Shown: piece after piece, positions 32,707 through 41,864 of the stretch
Position numbering within the stretch: the first letter of the stretch is position 1
Layout: every line of letters starts with the position of its first letter
From: Eubacteriales bacterium
Lineage (GTDB): Bacteria; Bacillota; Clostridia; Oscillospirales; Oscillospiraceae
Direction: 5' to 3'
DNA length: 64,000 nucleotides
NCBI GenBank assembly: GCA_030531505.1
Contig: JAUNNH010000010.1
Coordinates: 17,017-81,016 of the forward strand
The notes under the pieces: generated by a model
Seen by the model: only the letters and a program-made list of their open reading frames with translations
Databases searched by the model: none
Told to the model about the DNA's origin: nothing
Program-made: the position numbers and the translations under genes

Positions 32707-34965
32707 ATGAAACCCATGAGCACTGTTAAAAAGCTTTTCGCTGTTGCTCTGGCGCTGGTTATGGTCTTCACCCTCGGTGCGACCGCCTTCGCCGATGACA
32801 GCGAAAACAACACCCTGGTCTATGCGACTTCTACCTTCGGCCAGAAGTTCAGCCCCTTCTTTGCTACCACCGCGTACGACATGGAAGTGGTTGACCTGAC
32901 CCAGGCCCCCCTGCTGGCTGCGGACCGCGGCGGCGCCGTGATCTACAACGGCATCGAGGGCGAGGACGTCGACTACAACGGCACCGACTATCACTATGAT
33001 GGCCTGGGCAATGTCGAAGTCGTGCAGAACGACGACGGCACCGTCGACTACAACCTCACCATGCGTGACGACATCGTCTTCTCTGACGGCGTGCCCGCCA
33101 CCATTGACGACGTGATCTTCAGCTTCTACGTGCTGGTTGACCCGACCTATGACGGCTCTTCCACCATCTATGCTCTTCCCATCGAGGGCATGGAGGAGTA
33201 CCGCAGCGGTATGGACGCCCGCGGCAACGTGATCTTCGCTGACGGCGAAGGTGACGGCTATGTCGAGAACGAGCTCTACACGGCTGAGCAGTATGATGCG
33301 TTCTGGAAGTACTACAACGAGGAGTCCGGCGCTGCTTTTGCGCAGGAGATCGTTGATTACTGCATCTCCAACGGCTACAACGCCGCCGACGACTCCGTCG
33401 CCGCCTGCGCTGCCAACTGGGGCTTCGAGCTCGCCGAGGATGCTACTGCGTATGATTTCTGGAATACCATTCTGGAAGCCTACGGCGGTGACACCGCCGA
33501 GGCCGAGGAAGTCGAGTCTGCCGGCTCCACCCGTCTGGGCCTGACCCTGGCGGCTCTGGGCGCTGAGTTCCAGGCCGGTGTTTCCACTGGTGACGGCGCT
33601 CCCAACGTCTCCGGCCTGACCCGTACCGGCGACTACAGCATGACTCTCCATATGACGCAGTTCGACGCGACCGCCATCTACAACGTCGGTTTCACCGTCG
33701 CTCCTCTGCACTACTACGGCGACGAGGCTCTCTATGACTTTGAGAACAACAGCTTCGGCTTCGTCAAGGGCGACCTGGCGGGCGTGAAGGCGAAGAACAC
33801 CCAGCCTCTCGGCTGCGGCCCCTATGTCTTTGACAACTATGCCAACGGCGTCGTCACGCTGCGCGCCAACGAGAACTACTACAAGGGCGCTCCCGCGACC
33901 GAAGTCCTGTTGATGCAGGAGTCTGTCGACTCCGACTACGTGCCCGGCATCGTGACCGGCACCTATGATGTTGCCCAGCCCTCCATCAACGATGCGACCG
34001 TCCTTGCCATCAAGGACGCCAACAGCAACGACGAGCTGGTCGGCGACACCCTGACCACTGTTCTGGTCGACTATCGCGGCTATGGCTACCTCGGCATCAA
34101 CGCCGATCTGGTCAATGTCGACGGCGAGCCGGGCTCCGACGCCTCCAAGGCTCTCCGCAAGGGCTTTATGACGCTGTTCTCCGTCTATCGTGACACCGTC
34201 ATCAACTCCTACTACGGCGACCGCGCCGCTGTCATCCAGTACCCGATCTCCAACACCTCCTGGGCTGCTCCCAAGCCGGCCGACGAGGGCTACATGACCG
34301 CTTACTCCGTTGATGTCGACGGCAATCCCATCTACGACGCCTCCATGAGCCAGGAGGACAAGTATGCTGCTGCGAAGGAAGCCGCCATCGGTTACTTCAA
34401 GGCTGCCGGCTTCACCTTTGATGAAGCCGCCGGCAAGTTCACCGACGTGACCGAGACCTACGAGGTCATGATCCCCGGCCAGGGCACGCAGGACCATCCC
34501 GCCTACGGTGTGGCCGTCGCTGCCTCCGAGGTTCTTGACAGCCTCGGCATCAAGCTGCAGGTCAACGACGTCGGCACCTCCGTGTGGAACAACGCTCTGG
34601 AGTCCAACACCGCCATGATGTGGGCCGCCGCCTGGCAGTCCACCGTCGACCCCGACATGACGCAGGTCTACTCCAGCGCCAATGCTCACGGCAACGGCAC
34701 CAACTCCAACCACTATTCCGTCGATGACGCGGCTCTCGATGAGCTGATCGTGGCCGGCCGTTCCAGCGCCGACACCGAGTACCGCAAGAGCGTGTACAAG
34801 AACGCGATGGAGATCATCATGGACTGGGGCTGCGAGCTGCCTCTGTATCAGCGCAAGGATTGCTCCGTGTTCTCCTCTGAGCGCGTCGATACCGACACCA
34901 TTCCGTCGGATATGACCCCGTACTGGGGCTGGTACGCCGAGGTCGAGACTCTGGCTGTGAAGTAA
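32707..34965 (+). CDS. Family 5 extracellular solute-binding protein (oligopeptide type)
   Basis: A 752-residue periplasmic-binding-type protein for an Opp/Dpp importer. It is followed by both permeases and both ATPases. The N-terminus is a signal peptide ending ATAFA-DD, a signal peptidase I site; there is no lipobox Cys, which is unusual since Gram-positive binding proteins are normally lipoproteins. The SBP_bac_5 pattern is recognisable (MRDDIVFSDGVPATIDDVIFS, a FSVYRDTVINSY segment, and a TxxxxWNNALESN region); it is longer than the usual 530-600 residues. Strong AGGAGG RBS. Codon use is strongly biased to C-ending codons, suggesting high expression. Confidence 0.88.
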   Translation: MKPMSTVKKLFAVALALVMVFTLGATAFADDSENNTLVYATSTFGQKFSPFFATTAYDMEVVDLTQAPLLAADRGGAVIYNGIEGEDVDYNGTDYHYDGLGNVEVVQNDDGTVDYNLTMRDDIVFSDGVPATIDDVIFSFYVLVDPTYDGSSTIYALPIEGMEEYRSGMDARGNVIFADGEGDGYVENELYTAEQYDAFWKYYNEESGAAFAQEIVDYCISNGYNAADDSVAACAANWGFELAEDATAYDFWNTILEAYGGDTAEAEEVESAGSTRLGLTLAALGAEFQAGVSTGDGAPNVSGLTRTGDYSMTLHMTQFDATAIYNVGFTVAPLHYYGDEALYDFENNSFGFVKGDLAGVKAKNTQPLGCGPYVFDNYANGVVTLRANENYYKGAPATEVLLMQESVDSDYVPGIVTGTYDVAQPSINDATVLAIKDANSNDELVGDTLTTVLVDYRGYGYLGINADLVNVDGEPGSDASKALRKGFMTLFSVYRDTVINSYYGDRAAVIQYPISNTSWAAPKPADEGYMTAYSVDVDGNPIYDASMSQEDKYAAAKEAAIGYFKAAGFTFDEAAGKFTDVTETYEVMIPGQGTQDHPAYGVAVAASEVLDSLGIKLQVNDVGTSVWNNALESNTAMMWAAAWQSTVDPDMTQVYSSANAHGNGTNSNHYSVDDAALDELIVAGRSSADTEYRKSVYKNAMEIIMDWGCELPLYQRKDCSVFSSERVDTDTIPSDMTPYWGWYAEVETLAVK

Positions 34966-35011
34966 TTCACACCTGCCTTTTATTCCTGCACAAAACCAAA
35001 GCATTTTCCCG

Positions 35012-35041
35012 GCACGGAAGGGGGGGATCCCCCTTCCGTGC
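35012..35041 (+). terminator. Intercistronic stem-loop between binding protein and oppB
   Basis: 13-bp GC-rich stem (35012-35024 with 35029-35041), no T-run afterward. Such hairpins commonly stabilise the upstream binding-protein message and lower downstream expression. Confidence 0.6.
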
Positions 35042-35105
35042 TGTCGGCTTAGTTTTATCGGAAACTGATTCAAGGTGAATTCGAAAAAGAAAGTAGTGAA
35101 ACGAT

Positions 35106-36095
35106 ATGCTGAAGTACACAACCAAACGTTTGTTATACAGCGTTTTGATTCTGTTCTTCGTAATGTTTATCATCTATGTGCTGATGTACAACATGCCCAT
35201 GGGCTATGTTGAGACAAAGGCGCGCGAACTGGCTTCCCGCCCCGGCGCTACCAAAAGCTATGCGGAGTGGCTGGCCGACCTGAACGCGCAGTACGGTATG
35301 GACAAGGGCGTAGTTCAGGGTTATTTCGTGTGGTTGGGACATGCCGTGAAGGGTGAGTGGGGCGACAGCTGGGCCTGGACGCTGCCTGTCACGCAGGAGT
35401 TCCACAATACCGTCTGGTATAGCTTTATCCTGGGACTGGTCTCGTTTATCTTTGAGATCCTCATTGCCATTCCTCTCGGCATCGCTGCCGCCAAGAAGCA
35501 GTACAGCTTTACGGACTATTTCACCACGGTGGTCGCCATGGTCTGCATTTCCATGCCCACCTTCTTTCTGGCAACGCTTTTGAAGTACATTTTCTCTGTG
35601 AAACTCGGCTGGTTTGATCTGTCCGGTATGCAGGGCAGAAACTATCTGAATCTGTCTGACTTCGGTAAATTCCTGGATGTAGCCAAACACTTTGTGCTCC
35701 CGTCGATCACAATCATCATCATCAGTATCGGCGGCCTGATGCGTTACACCCGTACCAATATGCTGGAAGTGCTCAATTCCGACTATATCCGCACGGCCCG
35801 CGCCAAGGGCGTGCCGGAGAAAAAAGTTATCAATTATCACGCCTTCCGCAATACGCTCATCCCTCTGGTAACGGTTCTCGGCGGCAGCTTGCCCGGACTT
35901 TTCTCCGGTGCGCTGATCACGGAGACGCTCTTCTCCATTCGCGGTATCGGCTATGCGTCCTATACCTCGATGACCCAGGCCGATATCCCCTTTATCATGT
36001 TTTATCTGGCCTTTATCTCCATCCTCACGCTGCTGGGCAACCTGATCTCCGACCTGCTGTATGCGGTGGTTGACCCGCGCGTGCGCTTGAGCTGA
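35106..36095 (+). CDS. ABC transporter permease, OppB-like
   Basis: A 329-residue permease with six membrane helices and the inner-membrane component motif in the EAA loop region (NSDYIRTARAKGVPEKKVINYHAFRNTLIP, about 220-250 in part), as in OppB/DppB. It forms half of the transmembrane channel for oligopeptide import with the next gene product. It is separated from the binding-protein gene by a stem-loop; 11 bases before the next ATG. Confidence 0.92.
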   Translation: MLKYTTKRLLYSVLILFFVMFIIYVLMYNMPMGYVETKARELASRPGATKSYAEWLADLNAQYGMDKGVVQGYFVWLGHAVKGEWGDSWAWTLPVTQEFHNTVWYSFILGLVSFIFEILIAIPLGIAAAKKQYSFTDYFTTVVAMVCISMPTFFLATLLKYIFSVKLGWFDLSGMQGRNYLNLSDFGKFLDVAKHFVLPSITIIIISIGGLMRYTRTNMLEVLNSDYIRTARAKGVPEKKVINYHAFRNTLIPLVTVLGGSLPGLFSGALITETLFSIRGIGYASYTSMTQADIPFIMFYLAFISILTLLGNLISDLLYAVVDPRVRLS

Positions 36096-36106
36096 GGAGG
36101 TGCGAT

Positions 36107-38140
36107 ATGGCGAATTCTTATCTGTATGACGCGCTGAAGGCGAAGGCCGCCCTGGAGGAGAAGCAGCAGGACAGCGAGCTCCATCTGGACGACGTGTCCC
36201 GTGTCAAGGTGCTCTCTCCCGGCCGCCAGGTCTTCAAGCGTTTTATCCGCAACCGCCTGGCCGTGTTCGGCAGCGTGCTGCTGATCACGATGTTCGTGTT
36301 CTCCTTCTTCGGCCCGCTGTTCTATCCCTACGGGCAGAAGCAGATCTTCTACAAGTTCGACGAGCAGAACGTCAACTACGGCATGGCCAAGGAGAATACC
36401 GCGTACAACGGCTATACCATTGATGACAGCATCGAGATCGAACGCCCCGTCGTCAACGCCATCAACTCCAACGTCAAGAAGATGATCGCAGACAATGAGG
36501 ATCAGATGGTCGTGTTCGGCGAGAATGGCAGCTATGAGATCAGAAAGCTCGCTGACAACGTCTATACGCTCTCAGCTATCGAGCTGGAGCAGGTCTGCAC
36601 CCTTGGCTCCGGCACGGTAAAGGTCGGCGTCTATGACTCCATTAAAAAGACCTTCAAATTCAGCGGCGCTCAGGTTGAGGGCCTGACTGAGGCAGCTGCC
36701 GGCATCAAGGGCAAGGGTGGCACGGTCGAGTTGGACGGTGTGACCTATACCTTTACCAAGGGCGCCGGCAAGTCCTTTGACGTCACAGCGGAGATGGACG
36801 GTCTGCAGTATACCGGCGAGGAGCTGGGCGAGGCGTTTGAGAGCGCCGTGAACCGCGCGGCGGGGAGCGCCAAAAGCTTTGCATTTGAGGGCGATACCTA
36901 TACGCTCCGCCAGGACGGCAGTCTGTATGAGGTCTACCGCCTGGGTGAGACAAAGCCGGCCATGGTGTACACCCGCATGACGGTGGATACCTATGCCCTT
37001 GGGACCACGGTTTCCAATGAATTTCGCGTTGGGGCGCTCCTCGCAGCCAACGAGGGCGGTTCCTTTGAGGCTGACGGCCAGGGCTTTACCGCCGCTTATG
37101 AGGACGGCATCCTGATCGTCCGCGACGCGGAGGGCAATGAGTACGCCGAGTTTACGCTTTTCTCTGTTCGCCGCTACACCGGTGAGGACTCGATGGCCTA
37201 TGACCTCAAACAGGTCCTGGCCGAGCATATCAGTGATATGGAGGCGCGCGGTGCCAAGACAAGCTCGCTGAGCTACGATCTTCCGCAGCAGGGCGCGAGC
37301 GGTGAATACCTCTATGATGAGGACGGTAATCTGCTCTACAACGAGAGTGACATGACCATCACCAAGCGCGACACCGGCGAGTATGTCATCAACGCCGATC
37401 AGATCATCTATGTGATCGATATGTTCTCCGCACCTTCCGCCAAGCACATCCTCGGCACCGACGGCGACGGCTTTGACGTTTTGGCGCGTGTTATGTACGG
37501 CGGCCGCATCTCCCTGATGGTCGGCTTTGTCGTCGTGTTCCTCGAGTGCTTCCTCGGCATCATCATGGGCGGCCTGGCCGGCTATTACGGCGGATGGGTG
37601 GATATGCTGATCATGCGTCTGGTCGATATCTTCTACTGCCTGCCGTCCATGCCGATCATGATCATCCTCGGCGCCATGATGGACGCCCTGCGCATGAACA
37701 CCTACATCCGTTTGATTATCATGATGGCTGCGCTGGGCATCATGGGCTGGGCCGGCGTGGCCCGTCTGGTCCGCGGGCAGATCCTCTCCCTGCGTGAGCA
37801 GGAGTTTATGGTGGCGACCGAAGCGACCGGCATCAAGGTCAGTGACCGCATTTTCCATCACCTGGTCCCGAACGTCATGCCGCAGCTGATCGTCACGGCT
37901 ACGATGGGCATGGGCGGCGTCATCATCACCGAGTCCACGCTCTCATTCCTGGGCCTCGGCGTCAAGCATCCGCTGGCCACCTGGGGCACGATCATCAACT
38001 CGGTGTCCTCGGCCTCGGCCATGGCGCATTACGCGCACATCTGGATCCCTGTGGGTCTGCTGATCTGCCTGACCGTTATCGCTTTCAACTTCGTTGGCGA
38101 CGGTCTGCGCGATGCCTATGACCCCAAGGCCAAACGCTAA
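36107..38140 (+). CDS. ABC transporter permease, OppC-like, with a large extracellular insertion
   Basis: 677 residues, more than twice a typical OppC (about 300). The first 75 residues hold the cytosolic start and first helix (RLAVFGSVLLITMFVFS). Residues about 75-440 are an inserted, acidic, beta-rich domain placed before the family's HxLGTDxxGxDV motif, so it should lie outside the membrane. Within it are two similar beta segments (VELDGVTYTFTKGAG and FAFEGDTYTLRQDGS). The permease core resumes at KHILGTDGDGFDV (about 445) with five helices and the EAA loop VATEATGIK. The insertion may replace or dock the binding protein. Confidence 0.9.
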   Translation: MANSYLYDALKAKAALEEKQQDSELHLDDVSRVKVLSPGRQVFKRFIRNRLAVFGSVLLITMFVFSFFGPLFYPYGQKQIFYKFDEQNVNYGMAKENTAYNGYTIDDSIEIERPVVNAINSNVKKMIADNEDQMVVFGENGSYEIRKLADNVYTLSAIELEQVCTLGSGTVKVGVYDSIKKTFKFSGAQVEGLTEAAAGIKGKGGTVELDGVTYTFTKGAGKSFDVTAEMDGLQYTGEELGEAFESAVNRAAGSAKSFAFEGDTYTLRQDGSLYEVYRLGETKPAMVYTRMTVDTYALGTTVSNEFRVGALLAANEGGSFEADGQGFTAAYEDGILIVRDAEGNEYAEFTLFSVRRYTGEDSMAYDLKQVLAEHISDMEARGAKTSSLSYDLPQQGASGEYLYDEDGNLLYNESDMTITKRDTGEYVINADQIIYVIDMFSAPSAKHILGTDGDGFDVLARVMYGGRISLMVGFVVVFLECFLGIIMGGLAGYYGGWVDMLIMRLVDIFYCLPSMPIMIILGAMMDALRMNTYIRLIIMMAALGIMGWAGVARLVRGQILSLREQEFMVATEATGIKVSDRIFHHLVPNVMPQLIVTATMGMGGVIITESTLSFLGLGVKHPLATWGTIINSVSSASAMAHYAHIWIPVGLLICLTVIAFNFVGDGLRDAYDPKAKR

Positions 38141-38155
38141 GAAGGAGGGATAACA

Positions 38156-39343
38156 GTGGCTGAGAAAGAAAAGAAAAAATCCTCCTATATATCCGCTCGT
38201 GAATCCCGCAAGATCACGCGCTTCAACCGCCGCGTGACCAAGAAGCTTGAAAAGGAGCGCGCAGACGCCAATAAGGATCCTGCGCTCTATACCACCAAAA
38301 TGGCCGACCCGAACAACGTGGTCGAATTCGACAACGTCTGCACCTATTTCTTTACCGACGTCGGTACGGTCAAGGCGGTAGACGGCGTCAAGTTTGAGAT
38401 CCCCAAGTGCTCGACTGTTGGCGTCGTGGGCGAGTCCGGCTGCGGTAAATCCGTGACCAGTCTCTCGCTCATGCAGCTGCTGCAGCGTCCGACGGGACAG
38501 ACCGTCGGCGGTGAGATCCGCTTCAATCTGGGCGACGGCACAGCATACAACATCGTCAATACCCCCAATGCCATCATGGAAAAGATCCGCGGCAACAAGA
38601 TCTCCATGATCTTCCAGGAGCCCATGACGGCGCTGAACCCGGTCTTCAAGATCGGTGAGCAGGTGGACGAGGTGACACTGCTCCATAACCCCGAGATGAG
38701 CAAAGAGGACGCCAAGGCACGTACGCTTGAAATGCTGGAGCTTGTCGGCATTGCCAACAAAGAGGGCGTCTACAATATGTATCCGCATGAGCTGTCCGGC
38801 GGCATGCGTCAGCGTATCTGCATCGCGATTGCGCTGGCCTGCTCGCCCACGCTGATCATCGCGGACGAACCGACCACGGCGCTGGATGTTACGATCCAGG
38901 CGCAGATCCTGGACCTGCTCCAGAATCTGAAGGATAAGCTCAATTCCTCCATCATGCTGATCACGCACGACCTGGGCGTCGTAGCCGGCATGGCGGACTA
39001 TGTCGTTGTCATGTACGCCGGGCGCGTGGTCGAGAAGGGTACTGCGGACGATATTTTCCATCACCCCGCCCATCCTTACACCATCGGCCTGATGCGCTCC
39101 AAGCCGGTCGTCGGCAAAAAGGTGGAGGCGCTCTACAACATTCCCGGCAGCGTTCCCAACCCGGTCGAAATGCCGAACTACTGCTATTTCCGTGACCGTT
39201 GCGAGATGCGCTGCGGACATTGCGACGGAAAGTACCCGCCGGAGATCCGCATCAGCGATACGCATGTGGTGTCCTGCTACCGCTTCCTGGAAGAGGGAGA
39301 AGTCCTGGGATATCCCAAATCGGTAAACGTGGAGGAGCTTTAA
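38156..39343 (+). CDS. ABC transporter ATP-binding protein, OppD-like
   Basis: A 395-residue ATPase with Walker A GESGCGKS (about 93-100), the signature LSGGM, Walker B ALDVT-preceding IADEPTT, and a C-terminal oligopeptide-type domain with a Cys cluster (CEMRCGHC) that in this subfamily binds an Fe-S cluster. It has a lysine-rich N-terminal extension of about 45 residues. The start is GTG 38156, preceded by AAGGAGGG. It powers the importer together with OppF. Confidence 0.9.
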   Translation: MAEKEKKKSSYISARESRKITRFNRRVTKKLEKERADANKDPALYTTKMADPNNVVEFDNVCTYFFTDVGTVKAVDGVKFEIPKCSTVGVVGESGCGKSVTSLSLMQLLQRPTGQTVGGEIRFNLGDGTAYNIVNTPNAIMEKIRGNKISMIFQEPMTALNPVFKIGEQVDEVTLLHNPEMSKEDAKARTLEMLELVGIANKEGVYNMYPHELSGGMRQRICIAIALACSPTLIIADEPTTALDVTIQAQILDLLQNLKDKLNSSIMLITHDLGVVAGMADYVVVMYAGRVVEKGTADDIFHHPAHPYTIGLMRSKPVVGKKVEALYNIPGSVPNPVEMPNYCYFRDRCEMRCGHCDGKYPPEIRISDTHVVSCYRFLEEGEVLGYPKSVNVEEL

Positions 39344-39344
39344 G

Positions 39345-40430
39345 ATGAACAAAGTCAAAACGAATCCCGCTGCCGAGAACGAGTATCTGCTGGAAGTCAA
39401 CAACCTGGTCAAATGGTTCCCGATCAAGTCGAGCTTTTTCAAACGCACGGTCGGCAATGTCAAAGCGGTCGATGGCGTCAGCTTTAAGATCCGCCGCGGC
39501 GAGACAATGGGACTGGTTGGGGAATCCGGCTGCGGCAAATCCACCTGCGGCAGGACGATCCTCCGTCTGCAGGAGAAAACCGCAGGCGAGGTGCTGCTGA
39601 ATGGACAGGATATCTTTGCTCTCAGCAAGGAAGAGCTCCGCAAGCTGCGCCCGCGCATGCAGATCGTTTTCCAGGATCCCTATTCCAGCCTTTCGCCGCG
39701 TCTGCCCATCGGAGAGATCATCGGTGAGGCGGTGCGCGAGCATAACATTGTGCCGCCCGATCAGTTCGACGATTACATTACCCGCGTGATGGAGGTCTGC
39801 GGTCTGCCGGAGTATTACAAGGACCGCTACCCGCATGAGTTCTCCGGCGGCCAGCGCCAGCGTATCTGCATCGCCCGCGCACTGGCCCTCTCCCCGGATT
39901 TTATCGTCTGTGACGAGCCCGTCTCCGCGCTTGACGTTTCGATCCAGGCGCAGATCATCAACCTGCTTAAGCAGCTGCAGAAGGACTTTGGCCTGACCTA
40001 TCTCTTCATCTCCCATGACCTCTCCGTCGTCGAGCACATCTCCGACACGGTCGGCGTTATGTATCTGGGCACCATGGTGGAGTATGCCGAGACCGAAAAG
40101 ATTTTCGCCAATCCCTTAAACCCCTACACGAAGGCGCTGTTCTCGGCCATCCCGATCCCCGATCCGGACGCCAAGATCAATCGCATCATTCTGAAGGGCA
40201 GTATCCCCAGTCCTGCCAATCCGCCCCACGGCTGCAAGTTCCACACCCGCTGCGAGAACTGCATGGAGGTGTGCCGGTACGCCGCGCCCGAGTGGCGCGA
40301 GGTGGAGCCCGGACACTTCTGCGCCTGCCATCTGTACAACGACGCAGAGGCTCAGGCACGGGCAGAGGAGATCACACGTGCGGAAAAAGACAAGAACCCA
40401 TCCGCTGCACAGGAGCATGAAGTTCTCTGA
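39345..40430 (+). CDS. ABC transporter ATP-binding protein, OppF-like
   Basis: A 361-residue ATPase with Walker A GESGCGKS (about 59-66), signature SGGQRQR, Walker B VCDEPVSAL and the oligo_HPY-type C-terminal domain with Cys residues (CKFHTRCENCMEVC). It begins one base after the OppD stop (TAAGATG). It completes the set needed for a peptide importer: binding protein, two permeases, two ATPases. Confidence 0.92.
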   Translation: MNKVKTNPAAENEYLLEVNNLVKWFPIKSSFFKRTVGNVKAVDGVSFKIRRGETMGLVGESGCGKSTCGRTILRLQEKTAGEVLLNGQDIFALSKEELRKLRPRMQIVFQDPYSSLSPRLPIGEIIGEAVREHNIVPPDQFDDYITRVMEVCGLPEYYKDRYPHEFSGGQRQRICIARALALSPDFIVCDEPVSALDVSIQAQIINLLKQLQKDFGLTYLFISHDLSVVEHISDTVGVMYLGTMVEYAETEKIFANPLNPYTKALFSAIPIPDPDAKINRIILKGSIPSPANPPHGCKFHTRCENCMEVCRYAAPEWREVEPGHFCACHLYNDAEAQARAEEITRAEKDKNPSAAQEHEVL

Positions 40431-40434
40431 TACC

Positions 40435-40695
40435 ATGGAAAAGAAACGGAAAAAGGAAGAGCTTGAGGACGACGGAAGGACCATCGCCAACATGAACGTG
40501 GAGGGCATGCCCTGGTATCACCGTCCGTCGATCGACGCCAAAGCGGACAGCAACCGTCCCTCGGAGCCGATGACGCCTGAGGAACAGCGGCTGTATACCT
40601 GGGCGGCGATCAAGGCAGGTCTGCTGATCGTCCTGGCTTTCGCCGTGGTGTTTGGGCTTTTTATCGCTTTCTGTGACTTCGTCTGGTTCCGGTAA
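40435..40695 (+). CDS. Small conserved single-span membrane protein
   Basis: An 86-residue protein: a charged N-terminus (MEKKRKKEELEDD), the notable segment ANMNVEGMPWYHRP (about 18-32), a short linker, and a C-terminal membrane helix. It is placed 4 bases after OppF and before the operon terminator, so it is co-transcribed with the importer. A GTG at 40378 has a better ribosome binding site (AGAGGAG, 7-base spacing) but lies in the OppF coding region; the true start is uncertain. No function known. Confidence 0.65.
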   Translation: MEKKRKKEELEDDGRTIANMNVEGMPWYHRPSIDAKADSNRPSEPMTPEEQRLYTWAAIKAGLLIVLAFAVVFGLFIAFCDFVWFR

Positions 40696-40700
40696 TGTGC

Positions 40701-40732
40701 AAGCCCTCCGGCCGCAGGCCGGAGGGCTTTTT
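40701..40732 (+). terminator. Terminator of the peptide importer operon
   Basis: 13-bp stem (40701-40713 with 40717-40729), GCA loop, five T residues (40728-40732). The remaining 126 bases to the next gene hold no convincing gene. Confidence 0.92.
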
Positions 40733-40858
40733 ATAACGAGAAGAGAACAGCGTTGACGGACTATATGGAAGTGAACGCGCGCTTGCAGAGCCTGATCGCG
40801 CGGTGCGGGATACCTTTGCGGCGAGCTTGAAAACAAAAATCTCTGGGAGGTATGCACG

Positions 40859-41167
40859 ATGATAAAAAAAGTGGATTTTGCCGAGGCCAAGCGTCTGCTC
40901 GACACACTGCCCGAGAAGGTCCTGCTCGATGTGCGTGAGGAAGAGGAGTACATCACCGGCCACGCGGTGGACGCGGTGCTTCTCCCGGTCGATGAACTCA
41001 CGGACGAGACTGCACTCGATGTGATCCCGACGCTGGACACGCCGGTCCTGGTCTATTGCCGCTCCGGCTATCGGAGCCATGCGGCAGCGCTGAAACTGGA
41101 CGAATATGGCTATACGACGGTCTATGATATGGGCGGCCTGGTCGGCTGGCCCTACGGACTGGTATAA
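40859..41167 (+). CDS. Rhodanese-like protein (cytosolic, single domain)
   Basis: A 102-residue one-domain rhodanese with the active-site loop YCRSGYRS (Cys67) and a LDVREEEEY strand near the N-terminus. No signal peptide or membrane segment, in contrast to the lipoprotein rhodanese at 389-832. It probably carries sulfane sulfur between cytosolic thiols. RBS GGGAGG precedes ATG 40859 by 8 bases. Its stop codon lies inside the 47-bp palindrome shared with the convergent gene. Confidence 0.9.
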   Translation: MIKKVDFAEAKRLLDTLPEKVLLDVREEEEYITGHAVDAVLLPVDELTDETALDVIPTLDTPVLVYCRSGYRSHAAALKLDEYGYTTVYDMGGLVGWPYGLV

Positions 41168-41207
41168 TGATATCCCCGCTTCCGGGAAGCGGGGATATCA
41201 TTATACC
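41161..41207. terminator. 47-bp perfect palindrome, bidirectional terminator
   Basis: 23-base arms (41161-41183 with 41185-41207) around one central base. It contains the stop codons of both the rhodanese gene and thrH; with physical loop constraints the stem would be about 21 bp. Confidence 0.85.
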
Positions 41208-41803
41208 ATGGCGGCCCTGATCAGAGAGAGCAGCTCGTCATAGCTCTCGCAGGCCGGGATCTCCGGATACTGGGCTTTGATGCTCTCCGGGGCTCGGAAG
41301 AGGAAACCGGCTTTGCTGGCCTGGATCATGGCAAGGTCGTTGAAGCTGTCGCCGCTTGCGATCGTCTCGTAACCGACGGACTGAAAGGCACGGACCGTGG
41401 AGAGCTTGGTCTCGTTGCAGCGCATTCGAAAGTCCGTCACCATGCCGTCCGGCGCGACGACAAGCTCGTTGCACAGCAGCGTCGGCCAGCCGAGCTTTTT
41501 CATAAGCGGCTGGGCAAACTGGGTAAAGGTGTCGCTCAAAATCACCGCCTGTGTAAACGAGCGCAGTTCGTCCAGAAACTCTTTCGCGCCGGGCAGGGGA
41601 TCGATCGTTGCGATCGTGTCCTGAATCTCCTTCAGACCGAGCCCGTGTTCCTTCAAAATGCCGAGGCGCCAGCGCATCAGCTTGTCGTAGTCCGGCTCGT
41701 CGCGTGTGGTGCGGCGCAGCTCCGGAATGCCGGAGGCTTCGGAAAAGGCGATCCAAATCTCCGGGACCAGCACGCCTTCCAAATCTAGGCAGGTGATATA
41801 CAT
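41201..41803 (-). CDS. thrH: ThrH-type phosphoserine phosphatase / homoserine phosphotransferase
   Basis: A 200-residue HAD-family enzyme. The three HAD motifs are visible: DLEGVLVPEIW (nucleophile Asp near residue 6), SDTF (about 95) and GDSFND (about 152). The DLEGVLVPE start is the ThrH signature, an enzyme that dephosphorylates phosphoserine and can transfer the phosphate to homoserine. It gives serine, or feeds threonine synthesis, which connects with ilvA at 1525 only loosely. The start at 41803 follows AAGGA; a longer frame to 41857 overlaps the promoter. Confidence 0.9.
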   Translation of the reverse strand: MYITCLDLEGVLVPEIWIAFSEASGIPELRRTTRDEPDYDKLMRWRLGILKEHGLGLKEIQDTIATIDPLPGAKEFLDELRSFTQAVILSDTFTQFAQPLMKKLGWPTLLCNELVVAPDGMVTDFRMRCNETKLSTVRAFQSVGYETIASGDSFNDLAMIQASKAGFLFRAPESIKAQYPEIPACESYDELLSLIRAAMV

Positions 41804-41835
41804 ATTTGTTGACCGTCCTTCGTCAGTTTGAGTCA

Positions 41836-41864
41836 AGTGTACGCAGAACAGACGCATTTGTCAA
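41836..41864 (-). promoter_or_regulatory. Promoter for thrH
   Basis: Minus-strand TTGACA (41859-41864), 17-bp spacer, TACACT (41836-41841). Its -35 overlaps the -35 of the divergent promoter. Confidence 0.75.

Noticed and set aside
32695-35121. Minus-strand open frame of about 800 codons opposite the peptide-binding protein
   Set aside because: Same codon-bias effect; repetitive Val/Gly/Asp composition and no motif.
40753-40830. 25-codon frame starting TTG between the importer operon and the rhodanese
   Set aside because: No good RBS, no family; may be a gene remnant but cannot be supported.
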